Below are positions 35,801 to 42,681 of a stretch of 42,681 nt of DNA, in pieces. The DNA lies in contig JAFURZ010000018.1 in assembly GCA_017480785.1 (NCBI GenBank), positions 1-42,681 on the forward strand, written 5' to 3'. The translations under genes and the position numbers were made by a program. Under the pieces are notes generated by a model, which made no database searches, was not told the DNA's origin, and saw only the letters and a program-made list of their open reading frames with translations. The stretch is from Bacteroidales bacterium (GTDB lineage: Bacteria; Bacteroidota; Bacteroidia; Bacteroidales; P3). Every line of letters begins with the position of its first letter. Positions within the stretch are counted from its first letter, which is position 1.

Positions 35801-36622
35801 TTCCACATCGCGCTCGATGACCACCTCGGTACGTTCCATCGAAACGACCTCGCCAGTATCCTCATCGACGAAGTCTTCCGTCCAAGATTCCACCACACGG
35901 GCGGCGAGTTGCTTGCCGATGACCTTCTTCAGGCTGTTGCGGGTCACTTTGACCTCTTCTGCCAATCCAAAGATATCGAGGATATCCTTATCCGACTCGT
36001 AACCGATGGCGCGGAGCAACGTCGTGATGGGGAGTTTCTTCTTTCGGTCGATATAAGCATACATCACGTTGTTAATATCGGTCGTGAACTCCATCCATGA
36101 ACCCTTGAAAGGAATGATACGTGCCGAGTAGAGCTGGGTACCGTTGGAATGGAACTGGGTCCCGAAGAAGACACCCGGGGAACGGTGCAGCTGCGACACA
36201 ACCACGCGCTCGGCCCCGTTGATGACGAAAGTGCCTTTCGGGGTCATATACGGAATCATGCCGAGATAGACATGCTGCTCCAAGGTCTGGAAGTCCTCAT
36301 TCTCGGGGTCCTTGCAGCTCAGCTTCATCTTGGCTTTCAGCGGCACACTGTAGGTGAGGCCACGCTCGATGCACTCCTCGATGGAATAGCGGGGAGGATC
36401 GATGTAATAATCCAAGAATTCGAGTTCGAAATTATTTCGCGCATCTGTGATGGGGAAATTCTCTTTGAACACTTTGTACAAACCCTCGTCCAAACGGTTG
36501 TCGGGATTGGTTTCAATCTGGAAGAAGTCTTTAAACGACTTGACCTGAATATCGAGAAAATCCGGGTAATCAAACTTGCGTACCGACGCGAAATTTACTA
36601 CTGTGGGTTCTTTTTTTGCCAA
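32819..36622 (-). CDS. rpoB: RNA polymerase subunit beta
   Basis: A 1267-residue beta subunit, normal length for Bacteroidetes. The rifampicin region is intact: [20 protein letters not shown] followed by [13 protein letters not shown] (around residues 465-495). Other hallmarks are [13 protein letters not shown] near the N-terminus, GENVMVAFMPW-like sequence ([20 protein letters not shown]), and [10 protein letters not shown] near the C-terminus. No insertion or truncation is apparent. It is separated from rplL by 179 bases containing a strong hairpin, and from rpoC by 28 bases. Confidence 0.99.
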   Translation of the reverse strand: MAKKEPTVVNFASVRKFDYPDFLDIQVKSFKDFFQIETNPDNRLDEGLYKVFKENFPITDARNNFELEFLDYYIDPPRYSIEECIERGLTYSVPLKAKMKLSCKDPENEDFQTLEQHVYLGMIPYMTPKGTFVINGAERVVVSQLHRSPGVFFGTQFHSNGTQLYSARIIPFKGSWMEFTTDINNVMYAYIDRKKKLPITTLLRAIGYESDKDILDIFGLAEEVKVTRNSLKKVIGKQLAARVVESWTEDFVDEDTGEVVSMERTEVVIERDVELTEEHINKILELDIKSILIKAEDVNGIDYSVIYNTLKKDTANNAKEACEYIYRQLRNAEPPDEETARSIIEKLFFSEKRYDLGDVGRYRINTKLNLDVADNVRVLTKEDITSIIKYLVELINQKAEVDDIDHLSNRRIRTVGEQLSNQFGVGLARMSRTIRERMNVRDNEVFTPTELINAKTLSSVINSFFGTNQLSQFMDQTNPLAELTHKRRISALGPGGLSRERAGFEVRDVHYTHYGRLCTIETPEGPNIGLISSLCVYAKINELGFIETPYQRVVDGQVQLNEAPIYLSAEAEENKTVAQATTPQDEEGHITEARVKARRQADFPIVSPEEIDLIDIASNQIASIAASLIPFLEHDDANRALMGSNMMRQAVPLLNPEIPIVGTGIEEAVAHDSRVLLNAEADGVVEFVDSTKVVIRHNRTEKERLVSFDDDVKEYKLTKYQRTNHSTAINLRPIVKKGDKVKKGQVLCEGYATQGGELALGRNMMVAFMPWKGYNFEDAVVISERVVREDIFTSVHVEEFTLEVRETKRGNEELTRDIPNVGNDATKDLDENGIIRIGAEVNEGDILIGKITPKGESDPTPEEKLLRAIFGDKAGDVKDASLKVPPSLHGVVIDKKLFARVIRDRKARAREKELLAKPEEEYRFECEELKDKLISRLLILLNGKVSNGVYTSHREELIPKKVKFSAKTLKTIDYTEVSPNKWTTDKETNALIKELLNNYNIKYREINGRFTRNKFALTVGDDLPSGIVQMAKVYIAMKRKLRIGDKMAGRHGNKGIVSKIVRAEDMPFLADGTPVDIVLNPLGVPSRMNLGQIYETVLGWAGKKLNKRFKTPIFDGATLEQINGYMREAGLPENGRTYLYDGETGDRFDQPATVGYIYYLKLHHMIDDKMHARSIGPYSLITQQPLGGKANFGGQRFGEMEVWALEAYGASHVLQEVLTVKSDDVMGRAKAYEAIVKGDNMPVPGIPESFNVLVHELRGLGLEVTFD

Positions 36623-36737
36623 GGGACTAAAATTTATCTTTGATTATATCTTATCGTTCATTAAGGAAGTGTAACCCAGTTGACTTAGGGTTGGGAAGGG
36701 AGCCTTGCTGCGGTCGTTACCGATTTCCACAGCAACA

Positions 36738-36777
36738 AGGAATAGGCACTCCGGACACTGCCGGAGGCGCTATTCCT
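36738..36777 (-). promoter_or_regulatory. Hairpin between rplL and rpoB (possible attenuator or processing site)
   Basis: Arms AGGAATAG...CTCCGG and CCGGAG...CTATTCCT pair over 8 plus 6 bp around a 3x3 internal loop, with a 6-base loop. No T-run follows, so it fits partial termination or RNase processing between the ribosomal-protein and polymerase genes. Confidence 0.65.
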
Positions 36778-36801
36778 CGTGAGTGACAAAGGTGTTTAAC
36801 C

Positions 36802-37185
36802 TTACTTGACCTCGATTTCGGCACCAGCCTCTTCAAGGGCTTTCTTCAGGCTCTCGGCCTCGTCCTTGGAGACGCCTTCCTTAACGGGCTTGGGGGCGTT
36901 GTCGACGAGTTCCTTCGACTCCTTCAGACCCAGCGAAGCCATATCCTTGACGGCCTTCACAACGGCCAGCTTCTTGGTCATGTCGGGAACACCCTTCAGA
37001 ATCACGTCGAAGGAGGTCTTCTCCTCAGCAGCGGCGGCGGCACCACCAGCGGCGGGGGCGGCGACTGCGACAGCAGCGGCGGCGGGTTCAATGCCGTACT
37101 CCTCTTTCAGGACGTCAGCAAGTTCTTTGACTTCTTTAACGGTAAGGTTAACCAGTTCTTCAGCAATAGCTTTAATGTCTGCCAT
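36802..37185 (-). CDS. rplL: 50S ribosomal protein L7/L12
   Basis: A 127-residue L7/L12. The N-terminal dimerisation domain ([20 protein letters not shown]) is followed by an Ala-rich hinge ([14 protein letters not shown]) and the C-terminal factor-binding domain with [20 protein letters not shown] and [20 protein letters not shown]. It forms the ribosomal stalk with L10 and recruits elongation factors, including the EF-Tu encoded in this block. It follows rplJ by 109 bases. Confidence 0.98.
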   Translation of the reverse strand: MADIKAIAEELVNLTVKEVKELADVLKEEYGIEPAAAAVAVAAPAAGGAAAAAEEKTSFDVILKGVPDMTKKLAVVKAVKDMASLGLKESKELVDNAPKPVKEGVSKDEAESLKKALEEAGAEIEVK

Positions 37186-37294
37186 GACTTTTATTGTTTT
37201 TTAATGTTTTACAATTTGTTTTTTTAATTAATCTTGGTCCGTTTCACCATGTGCGGTGGACCGTTCCGTGTTTTGTTTTCTTTGCACAAGGCTT

Positions 37295-37825
37295 TTAGGC
37301 CTCGCGCTCCTCCAAAGTTTTCAGCACACCGGTAATGGTATTGCCAGCCGACTGGAGCTGCGACAGCACGTTCTTGACGGGCGACTGCAGCAGAGCCACG
37401 ACATCGGCAATGAGCTCGTTCTTGGACTTGATGTTGACAAGTTCATCGAGGTGCTCATGGCCAATATAGAAGCACTCTTCGACATAGGCACCTTTGAGGA
37501 TGGGCTTTTCAGCGTTCTTCTCGGCGGCGCGGAAGTCCTTGATGAGCTTGGCGGGAGCATTATTGGTGTTGGAAAGCATTATGGCGGTTTCACCCTTAAT
37601 CACAGGGAACAGCTCGGAGTAGTCGAAGCCCGACTTCTCGAGGGCCTTGATGAGAAGGGTGTTCTTGACGACTTCCAACTTGACCTCTTTGCGGAAGGCG
37701 GCACGACGCAGCTTACTGGTCTGCACCGAGTTCAGGCCTCCGATGTCAGCGATGTAAAGACTCGGATAGCCCTTGATCTCCTCGCACAGAGAGTCAATGT
37801 GTTGGTCTTTCAGCTCTTTTCTCAT
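37295..37825 (-). CDS. rplJ: 50S ribosomal protein L10
   Basis: A 176-residue L10. It begins RKELKDQHIDSLCEEIKG, has the RNA-binding part SKLRRAAFRKEVKLEVVKNT, and ends in the C-terminal helix that binds L7/L12 dimers. Only 22 bases separate it from rplA, so no room exists for a separate E. coli-type L10 leader; control by L10 or L1 would have to act elsewhere in the operon. Confidence 0.97.
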   Translation of the reverse strand: MRKELKDQHIDSLCEEIKGYPSLYIADIGGLNSVQTSKLRRAAFRKEVKLEVVKNTLLIKALEKSGFDYSELFPVIKGETAIMLSNTNNAPAKLIKDFRAAEKNAEKPILKGAYVEECFYIGHEHLDELVNIKSKNELIADVVALLQSPVKNVLSQLQSAGNTITGVLKTLEEREA

Positions 37826-37847
37826 AATGTTTCGTTCGTTTTAAAGG

Positions 37848-38543
37848 TTACAGAGTAGCGGCTTTGGTATCCACCTTCACACCGGGGCTCATGGTGCTGC
37901 TGATGGCGATGCTCTTCACGTAGGTACCCTTGGCGGCACTGGGTTTGAGCTTCATAATCATCTGCAGAACCTCGCGGGCGTTCTCGACAATCTTCTGGTC
38001 GTCGAACGAGCACTTGGCGACAGCGGTGTGGATGATACCGAATTTGTCGACCTTGAAGTCAATCTTACCAGCCTTGGCCTCCTGGACAGCCTTACCCACC
38101 TCCATCGTGACCGTGCCGGTCTTGGGGTTGGGCATCAGGCCACGGGGACCGAGGATGCGGCCGAGGGCACCAATCTTGGGCATGCAGCTCGGCATGGTGA
38201 TGATGACGTCAACGTCGGTCCAACCACCCTTAATCTTGGTGATGTACTCATCCAAGCCGTAGTAGTCGGCGCCGGCAGCCTTGGCCTCCTCCTCCTTGTC
38301 GGGGGTGCAAAGCACCAGGACGCGGACGGTCTTACCCGTGCCATGAGGCAGGGTGACGCTGCCACGCACCATCTGGTTGGCCTTGCGGGGGTCCACACCC
38401 AGACGCACGTCGATATCAACCGAAGCATCAAACTTGGTGAAGGTAATCTTCTTCACGATGCTCACGGCCTCTTCGAGCGAATAGATTTTGCTGCCGTCAA
38501 ACTTGGCGATAGCCTCTTTCTGTTTCTTTGTAAGTTTTGCCAT
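37848..38543 (-). CDS. rplA: 50S ribosomal protein L1
   Basis: A 231-residue L1 with the typical elements [40 protein letters not shown], and [20 protein letters not shown]. It forms the mobile L1 stalk of the large subunit and in many bacteria represses its own operon by binding mRNA. A 7-bp hairpin lies just upstream in the gap to rplK. Confidence 0.98.
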   Translation of the reverse strand: MAKLTKKQKEAIAKFDGSKIYSLEEAVSIVKKITFTKFDASVDIDVRLGVDPRKANQMVRGSVTLPHGTGKTVRVLVLCTPDKEEEAKAAGADYYGLDEYITKIKGGWTDVDVIITMPSCMPKIGALGRILGPRGLMPNPKTGTVTMEVGKAVQEAKAGKIDFKVDKFGIIHTAVAKCSFDDQKIVENAREVLQMIMKLKPSAAKGTYVKSIAISSTMSPGVKVDTKAATL

Positions 38544-38566
38544 GTTGGTCTGTTTTTGTGGTCAAC

Positions 38567-38585
38567 GCACAACTCGGGGTTGTGC
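38567..38585 (-). promoter_or_regulatory. Short hairpin in the rplK-rplA gap
   Basis: GCACAAC-TCGGG-GTTGTGC is a perfect 7-bp stem with a 5-base loop between rplK and rplA. It could be a regulatory or processing structure; resemblance to an L1 operator is not established. Confidence 0.4.
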
Positions 38586-38607
38586 TACCACTGTTCCTAA
38601 TTCTTTT

Positions 38608-39051
38608 TTACTTTTTCAGGGGATTCTCACCCGTAACGGTGATACCCATGCTGCGGGCAGTGCCGGCCACCATGCTCATAGCGCTCTCAACCGTGAAGCA
38701 GTTGAGGTCGGGCATTTTGGCTTCGGCAATCTGGCGCACCTGCTCCCAGGTGACCGAGGCTACCTTGACACGGTTAGGCTCACCCGAGCCCTTCTGTGCC
38801 TTCGACATCTCTTTCAACTGGACAGCGACAGGAGGAGTTTTCAGTACAAAGTCAAAGGACTTGTCCGTGTACACCGTGATGATGACAGGCACAATCTTGC
38901 CGGCCTGGTCCTGGGTACGGGCATTGAACTGCTTGCAGAACTCCATGATGTTCACACCCTTGGCACCCAGGGCGGGTCCCACGGGAGGAGCGGGGTTGGC
39001 GGCAGCGCCTTTAATTTGCAACTTAATCAATCCTGCAACTTCTTTTGCCAT
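38608..39051 (-). CDS. rplK: 50S ribosomal protein L11
   Basis: A 147-residue L11: [20 protein letters not shown] and [20 protein letters not shown] at the N-terminus, and [13 protein letters not shown] with the conserved C-terminal RNA-binding helix at the end. It sits at the GTPase-associated centre of the ribosome. It lies 33 bases after nusG. Confidence 0.98.
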   Translation of the reverse strand: MAKEVAGLIKLQIKGAAANPAPPVGPALGAKGVNIMEFCKQFNARTQDQAGKIVPVIITVYTDKSFDFVLKTPPVAVQLKEMSKAQKGSGEPNRVKVASVTWEQVRQIAEAKMPDLNCFTVESAMSMVAGTARSMGITVTGENPLKK

Positions 39052-39084
39052 TGATTGTAAAGTTTAATTGGGTTAATTACTCGG

Positions 39085-39630
39085 TTACTGCTCTTTCTCC
39101 ACCTGGGAATAGTTCAGCTCCAGCGGGGTACGGCGGCCGAAAATCCTGACTGTAACCTTCAGTTTCTTCTTCTCGTCGTTCACCTCCTCGACGGTACCCG
39201 AGAAGCTGTTGAACGGGCCGTCGACAACCTTCACCGACTCTCCCACAATGAAACGCTCCATAGCCTCCAGCCCGTCGGCCTGCTCGTCCATCTTGCCGAG
39301 GATGCGGTTGATCTCGGCCTGACGCATGGGGATAGGCTGGCCCTCCCGCTCGCGCAGGAAGTCGAGCACGTTGGGCAGGTTCTGGATGACGGGGATAATC
39401 TCGTCGCGCAGGTTAGCTTCGATGATGACATATCCGGGGAAGTAATTGCGGTCTTTGACAACCTTCTTACCATTGCGGATCGACACCACCTGCTCGGTGG
39501 GAATCAGCACCGTGGGCACATCGTTGCTCCAGCCGCGCTTGGCCATCTCGCTTTCGATATACTCCTTGGCTTTCTTCTCCTTGCCGCTGATTGCTCTAAC
39601 GACATACCACTTTTTCTCCTGCTGTTCCAT
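39085..39630 (-). CDS. nusG: Transcription antitermination/elongation factor NusG
   Basis: A 181-residue NusG. The NGN domain starts [20 protein letters not shown] and contains [13 protein letters not shown]. The C-terminal KOW domain reads [20 protein letters not shown] and ends with [14 protein letters not shown]. It binds RNA polymerase and couples it to Rho or the ribosome. Gene order secE-nusG-rplK is the conserved one. Confidence 0.97.
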   Translation of the reverse strand: MEQQEKKWYVVRAISGKEKKAKEYIESEMAKRGWSNDVPTVLIPTEQVVSIRNGKKVVKDRNYFPGYVIIEANLRDEIIPVIQNLPNVLDFLREREGQPIPMRQAEINRILGKMDEQADGLEAMERFIVGESVKVVDGPFNSFSGTVEEVNDEKKKLKVTVRIFGRRTPLELNYSQVEKEQ

Positions 39631-39750
39631 TGTTATTAGTTAAAAAGGACAGTGAAAAATATACTGACAATCCGACTTCCGACAAGCGGGACTCTCTCCG
39701 CCTCAAGCCTCAAAAGAATTTGGGAAGCAAGGCTCTCGGCGCAGACTCCT

Positions 39751-39966
39751 TTAGGCGAAAATCTGATAGAAGTATCCTAACAAACCTCTCCAGCCCCAGC
39801 CTTGAACGCCGAAAACGACGTCCATGACGAAGACCACGAGGGCAATCACGATAGCTGCCACAGCCACCACCACGGCGCTGCTCTGCAGCTCTTTGAATGT
39901 AGGCCACGACACCTTGTGCACCAGTTCGTCGTAGCTCGACTTCACATATTCACCAAACTTTGACAT
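39751..39966 (-). CDS. secE: Preprotein translocase subunit SecE
   Basis: A 71-residue, single-span SecE. The amphipathic stretch ELVHKVSWPTFKELQSSAVV contains the conserved K-V-x-W-P-T, followed by one membrane helix (VVAVAAIVIALVVFVMDVVF). Size is the usual short form. It stabilises SecY in the inner membrane. It lies between tRNA-Trp and nusG; the 120 bases between secE and nusG hold no further gene. Confidence 0.96.
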   Translation of the reverse strand: MSKFGEYVKSSYDELVHKVSWPTFKELQSSAVVVAVAAIVIALVVFVMDVVFGVQGWGWRGLLGYFYQIFA

Positions 39967-39989
39967 TTCTTTAAACTAGTTTTTTCTTG

Positions 39990-40060
39990 CAGGGGCAGAG
40001 AGAATCGAACTCCCAACCACGGTTTTGGAGACCGCCATTATACCATTTAACTATGCCCCT
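39990..40060 (-). tRNA. tRNA-Trp (CCA)
   Basis: The minus strand folds into a 71-base tRNA: acceptor AGGGGCA/TGCCCCT, anticodon loop CTCCAAA with anticodon CCA, and T-loop TTCGATT. CCA is not encoded at the 3' end. It lies between tuf and secE, its usual place in Bacteroidetes. Confidence 0.95.
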
Positions 40061-40064
40061 GTGG

Positions 40065-40111
40065 AGTGAATAGTGATTTGTGAATTGTCTATTCACCTAT
40101 CACTATTCACT
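40065..40111. repeat. Long hairpin between tuf and tRNA-Trp
   Basis: A perfect 13-bp stem AGTGAATAGTGAT / ATCACTATTCACT encloses a second 6-bp stem GTGAAT / ATTCAC. It starts five bases from the tRNA 5' end and ends nine bases before the tuf stop. It may separate EF-Tu message from the tRNA by processing or partial termination. Confidence 0.85.
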
Positions 40112-40120
40112 TCTCACTGA

Positions 40121-41323
40121 TTAGTCGAGGATCTTGGTCACCTGACCCGAACCGACGGTGCGGCCACCCTCGCGGATAGCGAAGCGCAGGTTCTCGTTCA
40201 GGGCGATGTCGGCAATCAGCTCCACGGTAATCGTCAGGTTGTCGCCAGGCATGACCATCTCGCGGCCTTCGGGCAGCATGATGGTACCGGTGACGTCAGT
40301 CGTACGGAAGTAGAACTGCGGACGATAGTTGTTGTGGAACGGAGTGTGACGGCCACCTTCCTCTTTCTTCAGGATATAGACAGCAGCCTCGAACTTGTGG
40401 TGAGGTTTCACCGAGCCGGGCTTGGCGATAACCATACCGCGACGGATTTCGTTCTTGTCGATACCGCGGAGCAGCAGACCCACATTGTCGCCAGCTTCAC
40501 CCTCGTCGAGAATCTTGCGGAACATCTCGACGCCGGTGACGACGCTCTTCAGTTTCTCAGCACCCATACCGATGATGTCGACGGGGTCGGAGGTGTGGAT
40601 GACGCCGGTCTCGATACGGCCGGTGGCGACGGTGCCGCGACCGGTGATGGAGAACACGTCCTCGATGGGCATCAGGAAGTCTTTATCCTTCTGACGCACG
40701 GGCTCGGGAATCCACTCGTCGACAGCGTCCATCAGCTGGTTGACGGCGGTGACACCCATGCCGTTGGGGTCCTCACCGTTCAGAGCGGCGAGAGCGGAGC
40801 CACGGATGATGGGGATATTGTCGCCATCGAAGTCATAGGAGCTCAGGAGCTCGCGGACTTCCATCTCCACGAGGTCGAGCAGCTCGGGGTCGTCGACCAG
40901 GTCGCACTTGTTCAGGAACACCACCAGCTGGGGCACACCGACCTGACGGGCGAGCAGGATGTGCTCACGGGTCTGGGGCATGGGACCGTCGGTAGCGGCG
41001 ACCACGAGGATAGCACCGTCCATCTGGGCAGCACCGGTAACCATGTTCTTCACATAGTCAGCGTGACCCGGGCAGTCCACGTGAGCATAGTGACGCTTGG
41101 CGGTCTGATACTCGACGTGAGCGGTGTTGATGGTGATACCGCGCTCCTTCTCCTCGGGGGCCGAGTCGATGGAGTCGAACGACTTAATCTCAGCGAGAGT
41201 GGGGTCCTTCTCGGCCAGCACCTTGGTGATGGCGGCGGTCAGAGTGGTCTTGCCGTGGTCAACGTGGCCAATGGTACCGATGTTGACGTGCGGTTTGGAA
41301 CGATCGAATTTTTCTTTTGCCAT
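40121..41323 (-). CDS. tuf: Elongation factor Tu
   Basis: A 400-residue EF-Tu. G1 is GHVDHGKT (19-26), G3 is DCPGHADY, G4 is NKCD, and domains 2 and 3 follow ([20 protein letters not shown], and [20 protein letters not shown]). It delivers aminoacyl-tRNA to the ribosome. It is embedded among tRNA genes on the same strand and probably shares their transcript, since no separate promoter match lies in the 134-base gap upstream. Confidence 0.99.
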   Translation of the reverse strand: MAKEKFDRSKPHVNIGTIGHVDHGKTTLTAAITKVLAEKDPTLAEIKSFDSIDSAPEEKERGITINTAHVEYQTAKRHYAHVDCPGHADYVKNMVTGAAQMDGAILVVAATDGPMPQTREHILLARQVGVPQLVVFLNKCDLVDDPELLDLVEMEVRELLSSYDFDGDNIPIIRGSALAALNGEDPNGMGVTAVNQLMDAVDEWIPEPVRQKDKDFLMPIEDVFSITGRGTVATGRIETGVIHTSDPVDIIGMGAEKLKSVVTGVEMFRKILDEGEAGDNVGLLLRGIDKNEIRRGMVIAKPGSVKPHHKFEAAVYILKKEEGGRHTPFHNNYRPQFYFRTTDVTGTIMLPEGREMVMPGDNLTITVELIADIALNENLRFAIREGGRTVGSGQVTKILD

Positions 41324-41457
41324 GTTTAATACGTATTAAATTGTTAACAATTAATATTTACTTTCATTTCACGTTCAAAGAGGGCGGGCCCCTGCGGCTC
41401 TCCGTCCTCGGTGTTGCTTCCCAGCTATGTCCTTTCTCTGCTTTCGCATAAAAAGAG

Positions 41458-41529
41458 AGCCACAGACGAGAGTCGGACTCGTGACCTCTTCCTTACCAAG
41501 GAAGCGCTCTACCACTGAGCTACTGCGGC
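41458..41529 (-). tRNA. tRNA-Thr (GGT)
   Basis: A 72-base tRNA with acceptor GCCGCAG/CTGTGGC (one G-T pair) and anticodon stem CTTCC/GGAAG around loop TTGGTAA, anticodon GGT. Last of four tRNAs before tuf. Confidence 0.94.
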
Positions 41530-41615
41530 TTGCATTACTCACTCACTCTCTTGAGTACCTTGCTTTCAGTGCGGATGGCGGCCTTTTCCTGTCTCGGCTC
41601 CTGCATCCGCTTTGT

Positions 41616-41691
41616 TGGAGCGGAAGACGGGGCTCGAACCCGCCACCTATAGCTTGGAAGGCTATCGCTCTACCAAATGAGCTACTTCCGC
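41616..41691 (-). tRNA. tRNA-Gly (TCC), CCA encoded
   Basis: Acceptor GCGGAAG/CTTCCGC, anticodon stem ATAGC/GCTAT around loop CTTCCAA with anticodon TCC, T-loop TTCGAGC. Unlike its neighbours it encodes the 3' CCA (41616-41618). Confidence 0.94.
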
Positions 41692-41712
41692 ATCTGGAGT
41701 TTTGGTATTTCG

Positions 41713-41794
41713 TGGGGGAGGGTGGACTCGAACCACCGAACTCTTCCGAGGACAGATTTACAGTCTGTTGCAATTGCCGCTATGCGACTCCCCC
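41713..41794 (-). tRNA. tRNA-Tyr (GTA)
   Basis: An 82-base class II tRNA with acceptor GGGGGAG/CTCCCCC, anticodon loop CTGTAAA (anticodon GTA) and the long variable arm typical of bacterial tRNA-Tyr. Confidence 0.95.
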
Positions 41795-41837
41795 TATTTG
41801 AATCCGACGCTCTCGGTCTCTGGGAGTGTCGGTATCG

Positions 41838-41910
41838 AGCCGATGAAGGGACTCGAACCCCCGACAGGCTGATTACAAATCAGCTACTCTACCAACTGAG
41901 TTACATCGGC
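41838..41910 (-). tRNA. tRNA-Thr (TGT)
   Basis: A 73-base tRNA with acceptor GCCGATG/CATCGGC and anticodon stem GCTGA/TCAGC around loop TTTGTAA, anticodon TGT. First gene after the operon promoter. Confidence 0.95.
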
Positions 41911-41952
41911 TTCTGTCAACCTTTCAAACCTCTCTTTCTCGAATTGAGGCTG

Positions 41953-41983
41953 CAAAAATACAACTTTTTTTGGAATTGACAAA
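41953..41983 (-). promoter_or_regulatory. Promoter of the tRNA-tuf-secE-nusG-rpl-rpo operon
   Basis: On the minus strand TTTG (41980-41983), exactly 19 bases, then TATTTTTG (41953-41960) matches the Bacteroidetes consensus for the primary sigma factor. Transcription would start close to 41946, about 35 bases before tRNA-Thr(TGT). The rest of 41984-42212 is A/T tracts and G/C-rich spacer with no gene. Confidence 0.88.
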
Positions 41984-42212
41984 TTTTTTTTGAAAAAAAA
42001 TCGCACGTCTGTTTATAATTTGTTAATAAACAACCACCTGGAAACCTAACTTTTTTGCTCCCCCACCCGCCGCAAAGGCGTCCCGCACCCCTCTCGAGCT
42101 CCGTTTTGGACTCAAAATGGGCACTCCGCAGGCCTGCGAAAGCCCATTTCCGCGCAATACACTGTATAGCAGTATATAAGCCGAAAGCGCATGTGGTGTG
42201 GTGACAAACAAA

Positions 42213-42238
42213 AGGGGCGGCCCGCATGGGCCGCCCCT
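42213..42238 (-). terminator. Intrinsic terminator of the T9SS cargo gene
   Basis: On the minus strand an 11-bp stem AGGGGCGGCCC / GGGCCGCCCCT with a 4-base loop is followed by TTTGTTTG. It lies 31 bases past the stop at 42270. Confidence 0.9.
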
Positions 42239-42269
42239 CGGTTGTAAGCCATCGGGCGATGGCTGGGTG

Positions 42270-42681
42270 TTACTTGACGATGAGCTTGCGGATGGCCATG
42301 GTGCGCTCGCCCGTGATGCGGACGAAGTAGGCGCCCTTGGCATATCCTCTCACGTCAATCGTGACGTCGCTGTCGGCGTTGGTCCTGTACACCTCGCGAC
42401 CGTTGAGGTCGACCACCGTGACGGTGCTCTCTCCCTCGATGCCGCGGATGGTGACCGTTGTGCTGGCAGGGTTCGGGTAGAGGGCCACGTTGCCGCTCAG
42501 CACCTCGTCGATGCCGGTCTCTTCAAGCGTGGTGAAGGTATGGAGCGTGCTCCAGGCCGAAGCGATGCCTTCATCGCAGATGGCGCGGACATAGACATCG
42601 TAGGAGGTCTCATCCTCGAGGTTAGTCAGTTCAACGCTGTTGGTCGTCGAGGTGACGGTGGTGCCGTCGCCAGCGATGAAG
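42270..42681 (-). CDS. C-terminal part of a type IX secretion cargo protein (partial)
   Basis: The frame is open to the window edge and gives 136 residues. The first part is the end of a fibronectin type III-like domain (VELTNLEDETSYDVYVRAIC, then WSTLHTF). The last 75 or so residues are a T9SS type A sorting domain: VALYPNPASTTVTIRG, VVDLNGREVYRT, KGAYFVRITGE and a final basic IRKLIVK. Such proteins cross the outer membrane by the Por system and are either released or anchored to lipopolysaccharide. The functional domain lies outside the window. Confidence 0.93.
   Translation of the reverse strand, partial: FIAGDGTTVTSTTNSVELTNLEDETSYDVYVRAICDEGIASAWSTLHTFTTLEETGIDEVLSGNVALYPNPASTTVTIRGIEGESTVTVVDLNGREVYRTNADSDVTIDVRGYAKGAYFVRITGERTMAIRKLIVK

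Noticed and set aside
37186-37294. The rplJ-rplL gap as a ribosomal-protein leader or attenuator
   Set aside because: Only weak, short pairings are visible and no T-run follows, so I did not list it as a feature.
39630-39827. A 65-codon plus-strand frame between nusG and secE
   Set aside because: It overlaps secE on the other strand and has no start context or homology; the gap is simply untranslated spacer.

Overview
The window looks like a chromosomal segment from a member of the Bacteroidales. The evidence is the order of the housekeeping block (tRNA cluster, tuf, tRNA-Trp, secE, nusG, rplK-A-J-L, rpoB-C), Bacteroidetes-type promoters (TTTG, about 19-20 bp, TAnnTTTG), DUF4837/DUF6089 and paired OmpH/Skp genes around bamA, a fimbrillin-like lipoprotein, and a type IX secretion sorting domain at the right edge. 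The genus cannot be told from sequence alone.

Layout. (1) 1-138: the end of a transposase gene, probably ISL3-like, whose junction has cut the 5' end off a serine acetyltransferase-like gene. (2) 62-9191: a tightly packed plus-strand surface-glycan cluster with mostly ATGA-type overlaps. It encodes acetyltransferases, three glycosyltransferases, a multispanning GT-C or polymerase-like protein, a CapK/PaaK-like adenylating enzyme, two NodB-like deacetylase homologues and a DUF354 protein. (3) 9203-9309: a perfect 49-bp inverted repeat. (4) 9475-14221: polysaccharide export lipoprotein (Wza-like), a Wzc-like tyrosine kinase with a (Tyr-Gly)14 tail, and an OmpA-family protein. (5) 14223-17571 minus: lipoprotein, outer-membrane protein and helix-hairpin-helix/beta-barrel protein, the last broken by a G9 run. 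(6) 17572-18430: non-coding, holding a MITE-like repeat, a REP/BIME-like repeat and a promoter. (7) 18431-20273: a fimbrillin/FISUMP-like lipoprotein, out of frame at a C10 run, and a 61-residue companion. (8) 20339-27762 minus: two OmpH/Skp genes, bamA, uppS, DUF6089, DUF4837 and an NAD-dependent epimerase. (9) 27763-28314: non-coding, with a second copy of the MITE-like repeat and the rpoC terminator. (10) 28315-41910 minus: the transcription/translation operon and four tRNAs. (11) 42270-end minus: the C-terminus of a T9SS cargo protein.

How it fits together. The left 20 kb is an envelope and surface-glycan locus: sugars are built and modified (2), exported under Wza/Wzc control (4), and displayed next to outer-membrane proteins and an adhesin-like lipoprotein (5, 7). 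BamA, the Skp-like chaperones and UppS (8) supply general envelope assembly and the lipid carrier. The most striking signal is that the three long C/G homopolymers I found (C8, G9, C10) all lie within 5.8 kb, each in or at the start of an envelope-protein gene. In two of them one base fewer restores a full-length protein with the expected signal peptide or barrel end. This is the pattern expected of slipped-strand phase variation, although sequencing error in homopolymers must be excluded. Two related palindromic repeats with inverted ends, 10 kb apart, look like an undescribed non-autonomous element.
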